DNA of 16,276 bases from Lachnospiraceae bacterium (GTDB lineage Bacteria > Bacillota > Clostridia > Lachnospirales > Lachnospiraceae), in contig JAFTPY010000360.1 in assembly GCA_017463035.1 (NCBI GenBank), positions 1-16,276 of the forward strand. Reading direction: 5' to 3'. Below the pieces are notes generated by a model that saw only the letters and a program-made list of their open reading frames with translations, ran no database searches and was not told the DNA's origin. The position numbers and the translations under genes were made by a program. Numbering within the stretch: position 1 is the first letter of the stretch; each line of letters begins with the position of its first letter. Below are positions 7,712 through 14,804 of this stretch, one piece after another.

Positions 7712-9576
7712 AAGACAGACTTACGTTAAAGGAATGCATTCGGATTACCAAGCGTGGAATCGTCATATTAAGAAAGTATTGTCCGGGACTGGCCGGGGGA
7801 AAGGCGGTATCGGCGGTGCTTGCTGCGGTACAACCGTTGCTTTCTGTGTGGATTTCGGCAAAACTGATTAATGAGTTGGCAGGTAAACAGCGTGGAACCC
7901 TTATTGTTGCCTATGTGGCATCGGTGGTTCTTTGCAATTTCCTATTGCTTCTGATAAAGAGCATGGTGGACCGGATCACGGAGGAAAAGGAAGCCCAGAT
8001 GTGGAACTTTTTCGGAATGGTGTTTGCGGATAAAGCAATGACCATGGACTACGCGGATTTAGAAGATACGAAGATACTTCAGCAAAAGCAGGAGGTGTCG
8101 GAGAATCTGTTTATGTTCGGAAACGGGCTGGGACAGCTTGTGTGGGGCATGAACAGTCTGGTGAATGCAGCGGCGAGTATTGTACTTTCCTTGTCTCTCA
8201 CGGTTACCCTGTTTGTATCCCATACAGGAACAAAATGGATGGATTCGCCTTTATGGATTGTGGGAATCGGCGTTTGCGTATTGCTTGGCGGTATGGCAAA
8301 CGCCAAGGCAACCGGGAAGGAGAATGTCGTATTCGAGAAATGGTGTAAGGAAACCGTGTGGTTTAACCGGATGTTTGTGTTTTACGAGCATGAACTGGCG
8401 AAATCTCCGGAACGGGCAAAGGATGTAAGAATTTATAAGCAACAGAAAACGGCAAAGCGGGCATTTGCTGAGATGAAAAAACGGGATGAGGCTGTGGGCT
8501 GTCTTCTGCGTGCCATGGCGACGTATCCGGCGCTGGCAGCGGCGGTCGTCGGTATCGGAACGGTGGTATGCTGGGTATTTGTTGTACTAAAGGCTTCCTT
8601 GGGTGCCTTTGGTGTGGGAAGTATTGTACAGTATATCGGAGCCCTTGGGAAGCTTAGCACCGGTGTACAGGATATGATGTTTGTACTGGCGGATAATGCG
8701 GTATATTGCAGGCATTTGCAGGGATTGTATGAGTATCTGGATATTCCGAACCGGAAGGAAGAGGGGACACTTTCTGTGGATGTGGATGCAGTTTGTAATG
8801 GACGTGACGAGGTTTATGGAGATTTTGAAATCGAGTTTTGCAATGTCAGCTTCCGGTATCCGGGTGCAAAGGAATATTCCCTGCGGAATCTTTCTTTGAA
8901 GTTTAAGCTTGGAAAGCGCTTGGCAATTGTGGGAAAAAACGGTTCCGGAAAGTCAACCTTTATTAAGCTCCTGTGCAGACTGTACGACCCGACGGAGGGA
9001 GAAATCCGGTTAAACGGTGTGGATATCCGGGAGTATGATTACGAAGAATACTTACGCATCTTTTCCGTGGTATTTCAGGATTTTAAGCTGTTTTCCTTTC
9101 CTTTGGGACAGAACGTGGCAACTGCCATGGAGTATGACAAAGAAAAGGCAGAGCAGTGCCTTGTAAAAGCCGGACTTTCCCAAAGGTTAGAATCCATGCC
9201 GAAAGGTCTTGATACCGCATTATACAAGGACTTTGAATCGGAGGGCGTGGAAATCTCCGGCGGAGAGGCTCAGAAGGTGGCACTGGCAAGAGCGTTGTAT
9301 AAGGACGCTCCGGTGGTTGTGCTGGATGAACCGACGGCGGCGCTGGACCCCATTGCGGAAGCGGAGATTTACACGAAGTTTAATGAACTGGTAGGAAAGA
9401 AAACCGCGATATACATTAGCCACCGGTTATCCTCCTGCAAGTTTTGTGATGAGATTGCGGTGTTTGAGGATGGCACGGTGGTACAGAGAGGTAGACATGA
9501 GGAGTTGCTGAAAGAGACCGATGGGCTGTATCATGCACTTTGGACGGCACAGGCACAGTATTATGAGGCGGGATAG
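7708..9576 (+). CDS. ABC exporter half-transporter, ATP-binding/permease, second of pair
   Basis: A 622-aa half-transporter with membrane segments in about residues 20-330 (for example IVLSLSLTVTLFVS and LAAAVVGIGTVVCWVFVVL) and an NBD with Walker A GKNGSGKS (409-416), Q-loop VFQDFKLF, signature ISGGE (516-520, off the LSGGQ consensus), Walker B VVVLDEPTAALD with E541, and H572 in ISHRL. Both partners share the unusual run DEPTAALDPIAE after Walker B, suggesting an old duplication. The start overlaps the end of the first half-transporter by 4 bases. It is the last gene before the terminator at 9610. Substrate unknown. Confidence 0.92.
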   Translation: MKDRLTLKECIRITKRGIVILRKYCPGLAGGKAVSAVLAAVQPLLSVWISAKLINELAGKQRGTLIVAYVASVVLCNFLLLLIKSMVDRITEEKEAQMWNFFGMVFADKAMTMDYADLEDTKILQQKQEVSENLFMFGNGLGQLVWGMNSLVNAAASIVLSLSLTVTLFVSHTGTKWMDSPLWIVGIGVCVLLGGMANAKATGKENVVFEKWCKETVWFNRMFVFYEHELAKSPERAKDVRIYKQQKTAKRAFAEMKKRDEAVGCLLRAMATYPALAAAVVGIGTVVCWVFVVLKASLGAFGVGSIVQYIGALGKLSTGVQDMMFVLADNAVYCRHLQGLYEYLDIPNRKEEGTLSVDVDAVCNGRDEVYGDFEIEFCNVSFRYPGAKEYSLRNLSLKFKLGKRLAIVGKNGSGKSTFIKLLCRLYDPTEGEIRLNGVDIREYDYEEYLRIFSVVFQDFKLFSFPLGQNVATAMEYDKEKAEQCLVKAGLSQRLESMPKGLDTALYKDFESEGVEISGGEAQKVALARALYKDAPVVVLDEPTAALDPIAEAEIYTKFNELVGKKTAIYISHRLSSCKFCDEIAVFEDGTVVQRGRHEELLKETDGLYHALWTAQAQYYEAG

Positions 9577-9609
9577 AATAGAGAAGCTGTTTGGTAAGTA
9601 TTGATAAAG

Positions 9610-9654
9610 AGGTTGTTGTATGAATGATTAAGTCGTTGATACAACAGCCTTTTC
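9610..9654 (+). terminator. Terminator after the ABC pair
   Basis: Arms AGGTTGTTGTAT (9610-9621) and ATACAACAGCCT (9639-9650) pair over 12 bases with one G-T wobble, with a 17-base loop, followed by TTTTCT. It closes the mutS2-methyltransferase-ABC series. Confidence 0.75.
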
Positions 9655-9700
9655 TAAAAATTTAAAATATTGTTTTTGGGAAAGAAAAATTTGTTTTTTG

Positions 9701-9709
9701 TGATATAAT
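9701..9709 (+). promoter_or_regulatory. Extended -10 promoter for the APH-fold kinase gene
   Basis: TGATATAAT at 9701-9709 is a perfect extended -10 (TGnTATAAT) in very AT-rich DNA. No good -35 stands 17 bases upstream, as is common for extended -10 promoters. The start codon is 58 bases downstream. Confidence 0.6.
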
Positions 9710-9766
9710 GAATAAAAGAGTAACAACATAGGACAGTTCAGATTCAAAAGGAGAGGAAATAGAAAC

Positions 9767-10687
9767 ATGTTTGAAGGAATATCTATTGCGGAGACTTTTT
9801 CTAAAGTAAATGAAATATCAAAAGGAATGTCCGGAGACAGAAAATATTACATTGAAACAAGAGACGGAAAGAAGCTTTTGTTACGCATTACGGACATATC
9901 CAATTATGATACCAAAAAGAAGGATTACGACTTTCTGTTATCAGTGAATAAAGCAGATTTGCCGGTCCCGAAAGCGGTAGACTTCGGTATGTGTGAAGAC
10001 AGAGCTTCTGTTTACATGCTTTTAGAGTGGATGGAGGGAGAAGAAGCCGAAAAAGTAGTACCGACTATGGCAAAAGAAAAGCAGTACAGCATTGGTGTAA
10101 AATCCGGACAGATAGTAAGAGGTATTCACGAAAATTCAACGATAAACGATATGGACCGGGATTGGTATGCCAGATACTTTGATGTGATTCAGCCAAGAAT
10201 AGAGGCATACAAAAACGAAGGTGTACCGTTTGAGGGAGCAGATGAAATTTTGTCTTTTATAGAGGAAAACAAGCATTTGTTACATGAGAGAAGACAATGT
10301 AGGATTCATGGGGATTTTCACCTGGGGAATCTGATTATTAACGAGAAAGAGGAACTGTTTGTCATTGATTGGCAGACCGTGGATTTTGAAGGTGTGGGAG
10401 ACCCGTGGGTTGATTTCATCAATATCGGAATTGAGCACCCTGCATTTGCGGCAGGACAAATCGATGGATATTTTAATCATCAGATACCGGAAGCGTTTTG
10501 GCGAATGCTTGCCTTATATCTGGCGGTAAGTGCAATTACGTCTATTGTTTGGGCGAAGTATTTTGCACCGGAGAGGTTAGAGAGTATTCTAGAGTTGAAC
10601 AAAAAGGTAATTAAATGGTATGATGGAATGAATCAGGTGATTCCGTCTTGGTATAAAGAGTATAAGGTAGAGTTTGGAAAGGTGTGA
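9767..10687 (+). CDS. APH-fold small-molecule phosphotransferase (aminoglycoside phosphotransferase family)
   Basis: A 306-aa kinase of the APH/choline-kinase superfamily, which transfers phosphate from ATP to a hydroxyl of a small molecule. Visible are the N-lobe sheet with a KKLLLRI strand (likely ATP-binding lysine), hinge region MLLEWMEGEE, the catalytic loop HGDFHLGN (181-188; base D183, Mg-binding N188) and the DFG-equivalent IDWQ (D201). Many chromosomal Lachnospiraceae members are not proven resistance genes, so the substrate should stay open. It has its own promoter upstream and is followed after 5 bases by an antitoxin remnant and then the glucosidase. AAGGAGAGG precedes the start at slightly long spacing. 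Confidence 0.85.
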   Translation: MFEGISIAETFSKVNEISKGMSGDRKYYIETRDGKKLLLRITDISNYDTKKKDYDFLLSVNKADLPVPKAVDFGMCEDRASVYMLLEWMEGEEAEKVVPTMAKEKQYSIGVKSGQIVRGIHENSTINDMDRDWYARYFDVIQPRIEAYKNEGVPFEGADEILSFIEENKHLLHERRQCRIHGDFHLGNLIINEKEELFVIDWQTVDFEGVGDPWVDFINIGIEHPAFAAGQIDGYFNHQIPEAFWRMLALYLAVSAITSIVWAKYFAPERLESILELNKKVIKWYDGMNQVIPSWYKEYKVEFGKV

Positions 10688-10692
10688 GTCTA

Positions 10693-10839
10693 ATGAAAAA
10701 CTTTGATGTTTTTTTAGAGACACAATTACAAGACGAGGAATTTCGGAAAGAATATGAGAGTATACAACCGGAGTTTGATGTTATTAAGGCTATGGATGAG
10801 GCAGGAACTGACCAAAATCTGATGCAGAAGGAGATGTGA
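10693..10839 (+). pseudogene. Truncated HigA/XRE-type antitoxin stub (48 codons)
   Basis: The frame starts MKNFDVFLETQLQDEEFRK and continues EYESIQPEFDVIKAMDEA, then TDQNLMQKEM and a stop. Full antitoxins of this type read like E-Y-x-x-L-x-P-E-F-x-I-I-x-A-I-x-x-A-R-x-x-x-x-L-T-Q-K-E-L-A and go on through a helix-turn-helix of about 50 further residues. Here the chain ends just where the HTH begins, and the conserved T before QKE is M. No toxin gene is adjacent. The stub cannot bind DNA in the usual way, so I call it a remnant; a retained short peptide or leader function is possible. Its codons AAG GAG form the Shine-Dalgarno of the next gene, which starts 2 bases after this stop. Confidence 0.65.
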
Positions 10840-10841
10840 CT

Positions 10842-12854
10842 ATGATACAACGATTCAGATTCGGAACCCCTATAGAGACTTGTGCTGTGATAGAGGAACT
10901 TTCCGTTACGGAAGGAAAGCTTCCGTTCTTTGATTTAACATACAGCGGAGAAACGGATGATGCCATAAGCGGATTAGAGTTTATTTATACCCTAAAGGAC
11001 AAGGACATTGTCTACGGCCTCGGTGAACAGGTCCGCGGAATTAATAAGCGTGGTTGGATATATACCAGCTGTAATGCTGACGATCCGCACCATCACGAGG
11101 ATACCAAGTCGTTATACGGAAGCCATAACTTTCTTTTGATTTCTGGAGAGAAATTATTCGGCGTGTTTTTCGATTATGCGGGAAATATCACTTTTGATGT
11201 GGGTTATACCCATCGGGATACTTTACGCATCACACCGGAGGATTGGAATCTGGATGTATATGTGATTACCGGAGAAAGCGAGAAGGACATCGTAAAGCAG
11301 TTCCGTAAGCTCATCGGACGGAGTTATATTGCGCCGAAGTGGGCCTTTGGGTACGGACAGAGCCGTTGGGGCTATAAGGATGCAAAGGACATCCGTGAGG
11401 TGGCAGCGGAGTATAGGAAGAGAGAGATTCCGCTTGACAGTATTTACATGGACATCGACTATATGGAGCGGTACAAGGACTTTACCATCGACGAAGAGGC
11501 GTTTCCTGCGTTTGAGGCCTTTTGTGCCGGGATGATGGAGCAGGGGATTCATCTGGTGCCGATTATTGATGCGGGGGTAAAGATAGAAGAAGGCTATGAT
11601 GTCTATGAGGAAGGCGTGAAGAACGACTACTTTTGTAAAGATACAAAGGGCAAGGACTTTGTGGGGGCGGTTTGGCCGGGCAGAGTGCATTTCCCGGATT
11701 TTCTAAAAGCTGAGACCAGAAAGTGGTTTGGTGAGAAGTATGCGTTTTTGCTTGAAAAGGGCGTGGACGGATTCTGGAACGATATGAACGAGCCGGCGAT
11801 TTTCTATACGGAAGAACGTCTGGCATCGGTGATGGAACGTATCAGTGAACTCAGTAAGGAAAATCTCGATGTGAACAGTTACTTTGAATTTACGGGATTG
11901 GTAGCCGGTATCGGAAATAATGTGGGAGACTATGAGACATTTTTCCATGATATGGGTGGAATGAAGGTACCGCACAGTAAGGTGCATAATCTCTACGGAT
12001 ACAACATGACGAAGGCAGCGGGAGAAGCTTTTGATAGATTGTCACCGGAGAAGAGAATACTTATGTTTTCCCGGTCGTCCTATATCGGTGCCCATCGGTA
12101 CGGCGGTATCTGGCAGGGAGATAATAAGTCCTGGTGGTCTCATCTATTAATGAATCTGCAAATGATGCCTTCCTTAAATATGGCAGGTTTCCTTTACACG
12201 GGAGCGGACGTGGGAGGCTTCGGCAGTGATACCACGGAGGATTTGATGCTTCGGTGGCTGCAGCTTGCGGTCTTTACACCGTTGATGCGAAATCATTCCA
12301 GCAGGGGGACAAGAGAACAGGAGCTTTACCGGTTTGATAACTGCGATGCCTGCAAGAGGATGATTGAAATCCGTTACGGTCTGATTCCGTATTTGTACAG
12401 TGAATATATGAAAGCGGTATTGGCGGATGAAATGATGTTCCGGCCGCTTAGTTTTGATTTTACGGAGGATGAGGATGCAAGAGGTGTAGAGGACCAGCTA
12501 TTTCTCGGCGACGAGCTGATGATTACGCCTGTCTATACCCAGAATGCTACCGGGCGGTATGTATATCTGCCGGAAGAGATGATGCTTGTGCGGATGCGTA
12601 GCTTGATGGATTACGAAACCGAGGTGCTGGCAGCGGGGCATCATTATATAAAGGCGGAACTTTCCGAATTGGTATTTTTTATTCGTAAGGATAAGGCAAT
12701 TCCGCTGGGGGCAGCGGCTATGAATACGGAGAAGCTGGATGTTTCTACGCTTAAATTGCTGGGATATGACGGAGCGGAATATGACTTATACGAAGATGAC
12801 GGGTTTACAAAGAAATATGATATCGACTCCTGTACAAGAAAAATCGTATCATAG
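10842..12854 (+). CDS. GH31 alpha-glucosidase
   Basis: A 670-aa glycoside hydrolase family 31 enzyme that releases terminal alpha-linked glucose from oligosaccharides. It has no signal peptide, so it should act in the cytoplasm. Domain order: an N-terminal beta-sandwich (to about 160), then the (beta/alpha)8 barrel with PKWAFGYGQSRWGY, SIYMDIDYM, nucleophile D314 in WNDMNEP, FSRSSYIGAHRYGG and acid/base D456 in GADVGGF, then C-terminal beta domains ending at LYEDDGFTKKY. Size matches the Blautia (Ruminococcus) obeum GH31 isomaltase-type enzyme of about 660 aa, so alpha-1,6 or alpha-1,4 glucosides are plausible substrates. The start is 10842 (AAGGAG 8 bases upstream), not the ATG at 10836, which lies against the SD. 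No sugar transporter or regulator is adjacent. Confidence 0.93.
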   Translation: MIQRFRFGTPIETCAVIEELSVTEGKLPFFDLTYSGETDDAISGLEFIYTLKDKDIVYGLGEQVRGINKRGWIYTSCNADDPHHHEDTKSLYGSHNFLLISGEKLFGVFFDYAGNITFDVGYTHRDTLRITPEDWNLDVYVITGESEKDIVKQFRKLIGRSYIAPKWAFGYGQSRWGYKDAKDIREVAAEYRKREIPLDSIYMDIDYMERYKDFTIDEEAFPAFEAFCAGMMEQGIHLVPIIDAGVKIEEGYDVYEEGVKNDYFCKDTKGKDFVGAVWPGRVHFPDFLKAETRKWFGEKYAFLLEKGVDGFWNDMNEPAIFYTEERLASVMERISELSKENLDVNSYFEFTGLVAGIGNNVGDYETFFHDMGGMKVPHSKVHNLYGYNMTKAAGEAFDRLSPEKRILMFSRSSYIGAHRYGGIWQGDNKSWWSHLLMNLQMMPSLNMAGFLYTGADVGGFGSDTTEDLMLRWLQLAVFTPLMRNHSSRGTREQELYRFDNCDACKRMIEIRYGLIPYLYSEYMKAVLADEMMFRPLSFDFTEDEDARGVEDQLFLGDELMITPVYTQNATGRYVYLPEEMMLVRMRSLMDYETEVLAAGHHYIKAELSELVFFIRKDKAIPLGAAAMNTEKLDVSTLKLLGYDGAEYDLYEDDGFTKKYDIDSCTRKIVS

Positions 12855-12889
12855 ATTATTATGGAAAAAGCTGTAAAAGAAGAGAATAG

Positions 12890-12928
12890 AAACGGTAGTT
12901 GTATCATAGAATACGGCTACCGTTTTTA
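12890..12928 (+). terminator. Terminator after the alpha-glucosidase
   Basis: Perfect 9-bp arms AAACGGTAG (12890-12898) and CTACCGTTT (12917-12925), then TT. It separates the glucosidase transcript from gdhA. Confidence 0.8.
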
Positions 12929-12952
12929 CATGGAAAGCAACGAAGAACAGAG

Positions 12953-12970
12953 ATTGTATACAATTATACA
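12953..12970. promoter_or_regulatory. Palindromic candidate operator upstream of gdhA
   Basis: ATTGTATACAAT (12953-12964) is a perfect 12-bp palindrome, and the overlapping TGTATA-CAAT-TATACA (12955-12970) is a second perfect inverted repeat. It ends 17 bases before the gdhA -35. The TTGTATACAA core resembles sites of FadR/GntR-type regulators. The DNA is AT-rich, so chance cannot be excluded. Confidence 0.35.
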
Positions 12971-12987
12971 TTTTTTTAGAAAAACAC

Positions 12988-13016
12988 TTGCACAATAGAA
13001 AATCTTGGTGTATAAT
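12988..13016 (+). promoter_or_regulatory. gdhA promoter
   Basis: TTGCAC (12988-12993), a 17-base spacer and a perfect TATAAT (13011-13016). Transcription should begin near 13023, leaving a leader of about 97 bases before the gdhA start. The leader holds a small hairpin GGAAAgttTTTCC (13049-13061). Confidence 0.85.
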
Positions 13017-13119
13017 ATCGAAGAAGCACAGAGAGAATACCTTTTTTTGGAAAGTTTTTCCGGGGAAGTCATCTGTCATGTGCACTATTTTTTCCGAGGA
13101 CGAAAGGAGAGCTTTTAAG

Positions 13120-14469
13120 ATGGGATACGTTGATGAAGTAATCGAGTTAGTATCTAAGAAAAACGCTACCGAGCCGGAGTTCCTTCAGACTGTAGAAGAG
13201 GTTTTATCCTCCCTGAAGCCGGTTGTAGACAAGAATGAGGCAACTTACAGAAAGGCAGCACTTCTTGAGAGAATGTGTGAGCCGGAGAGAGTAATTGAGT
13301 TCCGTGTTGCATGGGTTGATGACAACGGTCAGACTCAGGTAAACCGCGGTTACCGTGTACAGTTTAACGGTGCGATCGGACCGTACAAGGGAGGCTTACG
13401 TTTCCATCCGTCCGTAAACTTATCTATTATGAAGTTCCTCGGTTTCGAGCAGACCTTCAAGAACAGCTTAACGACCCTTCCGATGGGTGGTGCAAAGGGT
13501 GGTTCCGACTTTGACCCGCGCGGTAAGAGTGATGCTGAAATTATGAGATTCTGTCAGGCATTCATGACTGAGTTATATCGTCACATCGGTCCGGACGTAG
13601 ACGTTCCGGCAGGTGACATCGGTGTAGGCGGACGTGAGATCGGTTATATGTACGGTCAGTACCGTCGCATCAGAGGTGCTTTCGAGAACGGTACCTTAAC
13701 CGGTAAGGGTCGCTCCTACGGCGGTTCCTTAATTCGTCCGGAAGCTACCGGTTACGGCGCAGTTTACTATCTGTGCGAAGTATTGAAGCACGAGGGTGAG
13801 ACCCTTGCAGGCAAGACCGTTTCCATTTCCGGTTTCGGTAACGTAGCATGGGGCGCAGCAAAGAAGATCGCTGAGCTCGGCGGTAAGGCAGTTACCCTTT
13901 CCGGTCCGGACGGATATATCTACGATCCGGAAGGTGTTGTAACCGAGGAGAAGATTAACTACCTTCTTGAGATGAGAAATTCCGGCCGTGATAAGGTTCA
14001 GGATTACGCTGATAAGTTCGGTTGCCAGTTCTTCCCGGGCCAGAAGCCGTGGGGCCAGAAGGTTGACATCGTTATGCCGTGTGCAACCCAGAACGATGTA
14101 AATCTTGATGAGGCAAAGAAGATTGTTGCTAACGGCGTTAAGTACTACATCGAAGTAGCAAACATGCCGACTACCAACGATGCACTGAAGTTCTTAATGG
14201 AGCAGGATAACGTAATCGTAGCTCCGTCCAAGGCTGTAAATGCAGGCGGTGTACTTGTTTCCGGTCTTGAGATGAGCCAGAACAGCGAGAGATACAGCTG
14301 GACCGCAGAAGAGGTTGATGCAAAGCTTCACCAGATTATGATCGGTATCCATGATTCTTCCGCTGCAGCAGCAGAAGAGTACGGTTTAGGTTACAATCTT
14401 GTTGCAGGTGCTAACATCGCAGGCTTCTTAAAGGTTGCGGATGCGATGCTTGCTCAGGGCGTATTCTAG
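13120..14469 (+). CDS. gdhA: Glutamate dehydrogenase, hexameric type
   Basis: Interconverts glutamate and 2-oxoglutarate plus ammonia in the cytoplasm, the main nitrogen entry or glutamate-fermentation step in gut Clostridia. The 449-aa chain has the substrate domain GYRVQFNGAIGPYKGGLRF, catalytic K126 in PMGGAKGGSDFDP, catalytic D166 in DVPAGDIG, the dinucleotide fold ISGFGNVAWGAAKKI, and the C-terminal VAPSKAVNAGGVLVSGLEMSQN. From memory it is very close to the NAD-linked enzyme of Clostridium symbiosum, but the cofactor cannot be fixed from sequence by eye. The start at 13120 has AAAGGAG 9 bases upstream; the longer open frame begins inside the -35 box and cannot be transcribed. Codon choice (GGT, CGT, AAG, TTC, ACC) is far more biased than in neighbouring genes, a sign of very high expression. 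It is monocistronic, with its own promoter and terminator. Confidence 0.97.
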   Translation: MGYVDEVIELVSKKNATEPEFLQTVEEVLSSLKPVVDKNEATYRKAALLERMCEPERVIEFRVAWVDDNGQTQVNRGYRVQFNGAIGPYKGGLRFHPSVNLSIMKFLGFEQTFKNSLTTLPMGGAKGGSDFDPRGKSDAEIMRFCQAFMTELYRHIGPDVDVPAGDIGVGGREIGYMYGQYRRIRGAFENGTLTGKGRSYGGSLIRPEATGYGAVYYLCEVLKHEGETLAGKTVSISGFGNVAWGAAKKIAELGGKAVTLSGPDGYIYDPEGVVTEEKINYLLEMRNSGRDKVQDYADKFGCQFFPGQKPWGQKVDIVMPCATQNDVNLDEAKKIVANGVKYYIEVANMPTTNDALKFLMEQDNVIVAPSKAVNAGGVLVSGLEMSQNSERYSWTAEEVDAKLHQIMIGIHDSSAAAAEEYGLGYNLVAGANIAGFLKVADAMLAQGVF

Positions 14470-14493
14470 GAGATACATAATATTTCTTAACGG

Positions 14494-14525
14494 GAATCCC
14501 ACAGGTAATTCTGTGGGATTCTTTT
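14494..14525 (+). terminator. gdhA terminator
   Basis: Perfect 11-bp arms GAATCCCACAG (14494-14504) and CTGTGGGATTC (14511-14521) with a 6-base loop, followed by TTTT. The T run is shared with the next inverted repeat. Confidence 0.9.
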
Positions 14526-14564
14526 ACTCTGTGAGGAAATATTCAATTTCCTCACAGAGTAAAA
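14522..14564. repeat. Perfect inverted repeat, 19-base arms
   Basis: The arm TTTTACTCTGTGAGGAAAT (14522-14540) is repeated in exact reverse complement at 14546-14564 around the 5-base loop ATTCA. On either strand the stem begins with T and ends with A, so it does not have the T run of a standard intrinsic terminator. It overlaps the T run of the gdhA terminator and leads directly into the GC-rich hairpin string. It may be the edge of a dispersed palindromic element. Confidence 0.75.
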
Positions 14565-14647
14565 AACGCTCCGCGGGATGCGCACTCGCGCGAATGGAAG
14601 ATGTCGCAAACGACCGCGCTCGGCGCAAGAGTCCGCAAAGCGGACTC
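14565..14647. repeat. GC-rich string of short hairpins, candidate dispersed palindromic element
   Basis: Against AT-rich flanks this stretch is strongly GC-rich and carries one small palindrome after another: CCGCGG (14571-14576), GCGC-actc-GCGC (14580-14591), GTCG-caaa-CGAC (14603-14614), GCGC-tcg-GCGC (14616-14626) and GAGTCCGC-aaa-GCGGACTC (14629-14647). GCGCG (14588-14592) can also pair with CGCGC (14615-14619) around the third. No convincing coding frame explains it. The rest of the gap, 14648-14727, is AT-rich and shows nothing more. The whole looks like a REP/MITE-like element or a structured RNA. Confidence 0.6.
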
Positions 14648-14727
14648 ATTATTATTAGATGAAATGCACAATTTTTTGTGATGAAAAGCGGGAAATATGT
14701 CATTTTCAGAGGAAGATAAGGTAATGC

Positions 14728-14756
14728 TTGCAAATTAAAAAAAATTATGATATAGT
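14728..14756 (+). promoter_or_regulatory. Promoter of the DUF6465 gene
   Basis: TTGCAA (14728-14733), a 17-base A-rich spacer and TATAGT (14751-14756), 48 bases before the start codon. Confidence 0.75.
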
Positions 14757-14804
14757 CATTTCGGAAAGATACAATAACAAGGATTTCTTAACGGAGGATT
14801 GATT

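Noticed and set aside
12988..13119. 44-codon N-terminal extension of GdhA
   Set aside because: The codon at 12988 lies inside the -35 box, upstream of the expected transcription start; AAAGGAG points to 13120.
14522..14564. Bidirectional intrinsic terminator
   Set aside because: On either strand the bases after the stem are A, not T, so it lacks the required U tract; the actual gdhA terminator is the preceding stem.
14435..14662. 75-codon open frame across the gdhA terminator and hairpin string
   Set aside because: It begins within gdhA in another frame, crosses a strong terminator, and its sequence simply follows the palindromes.
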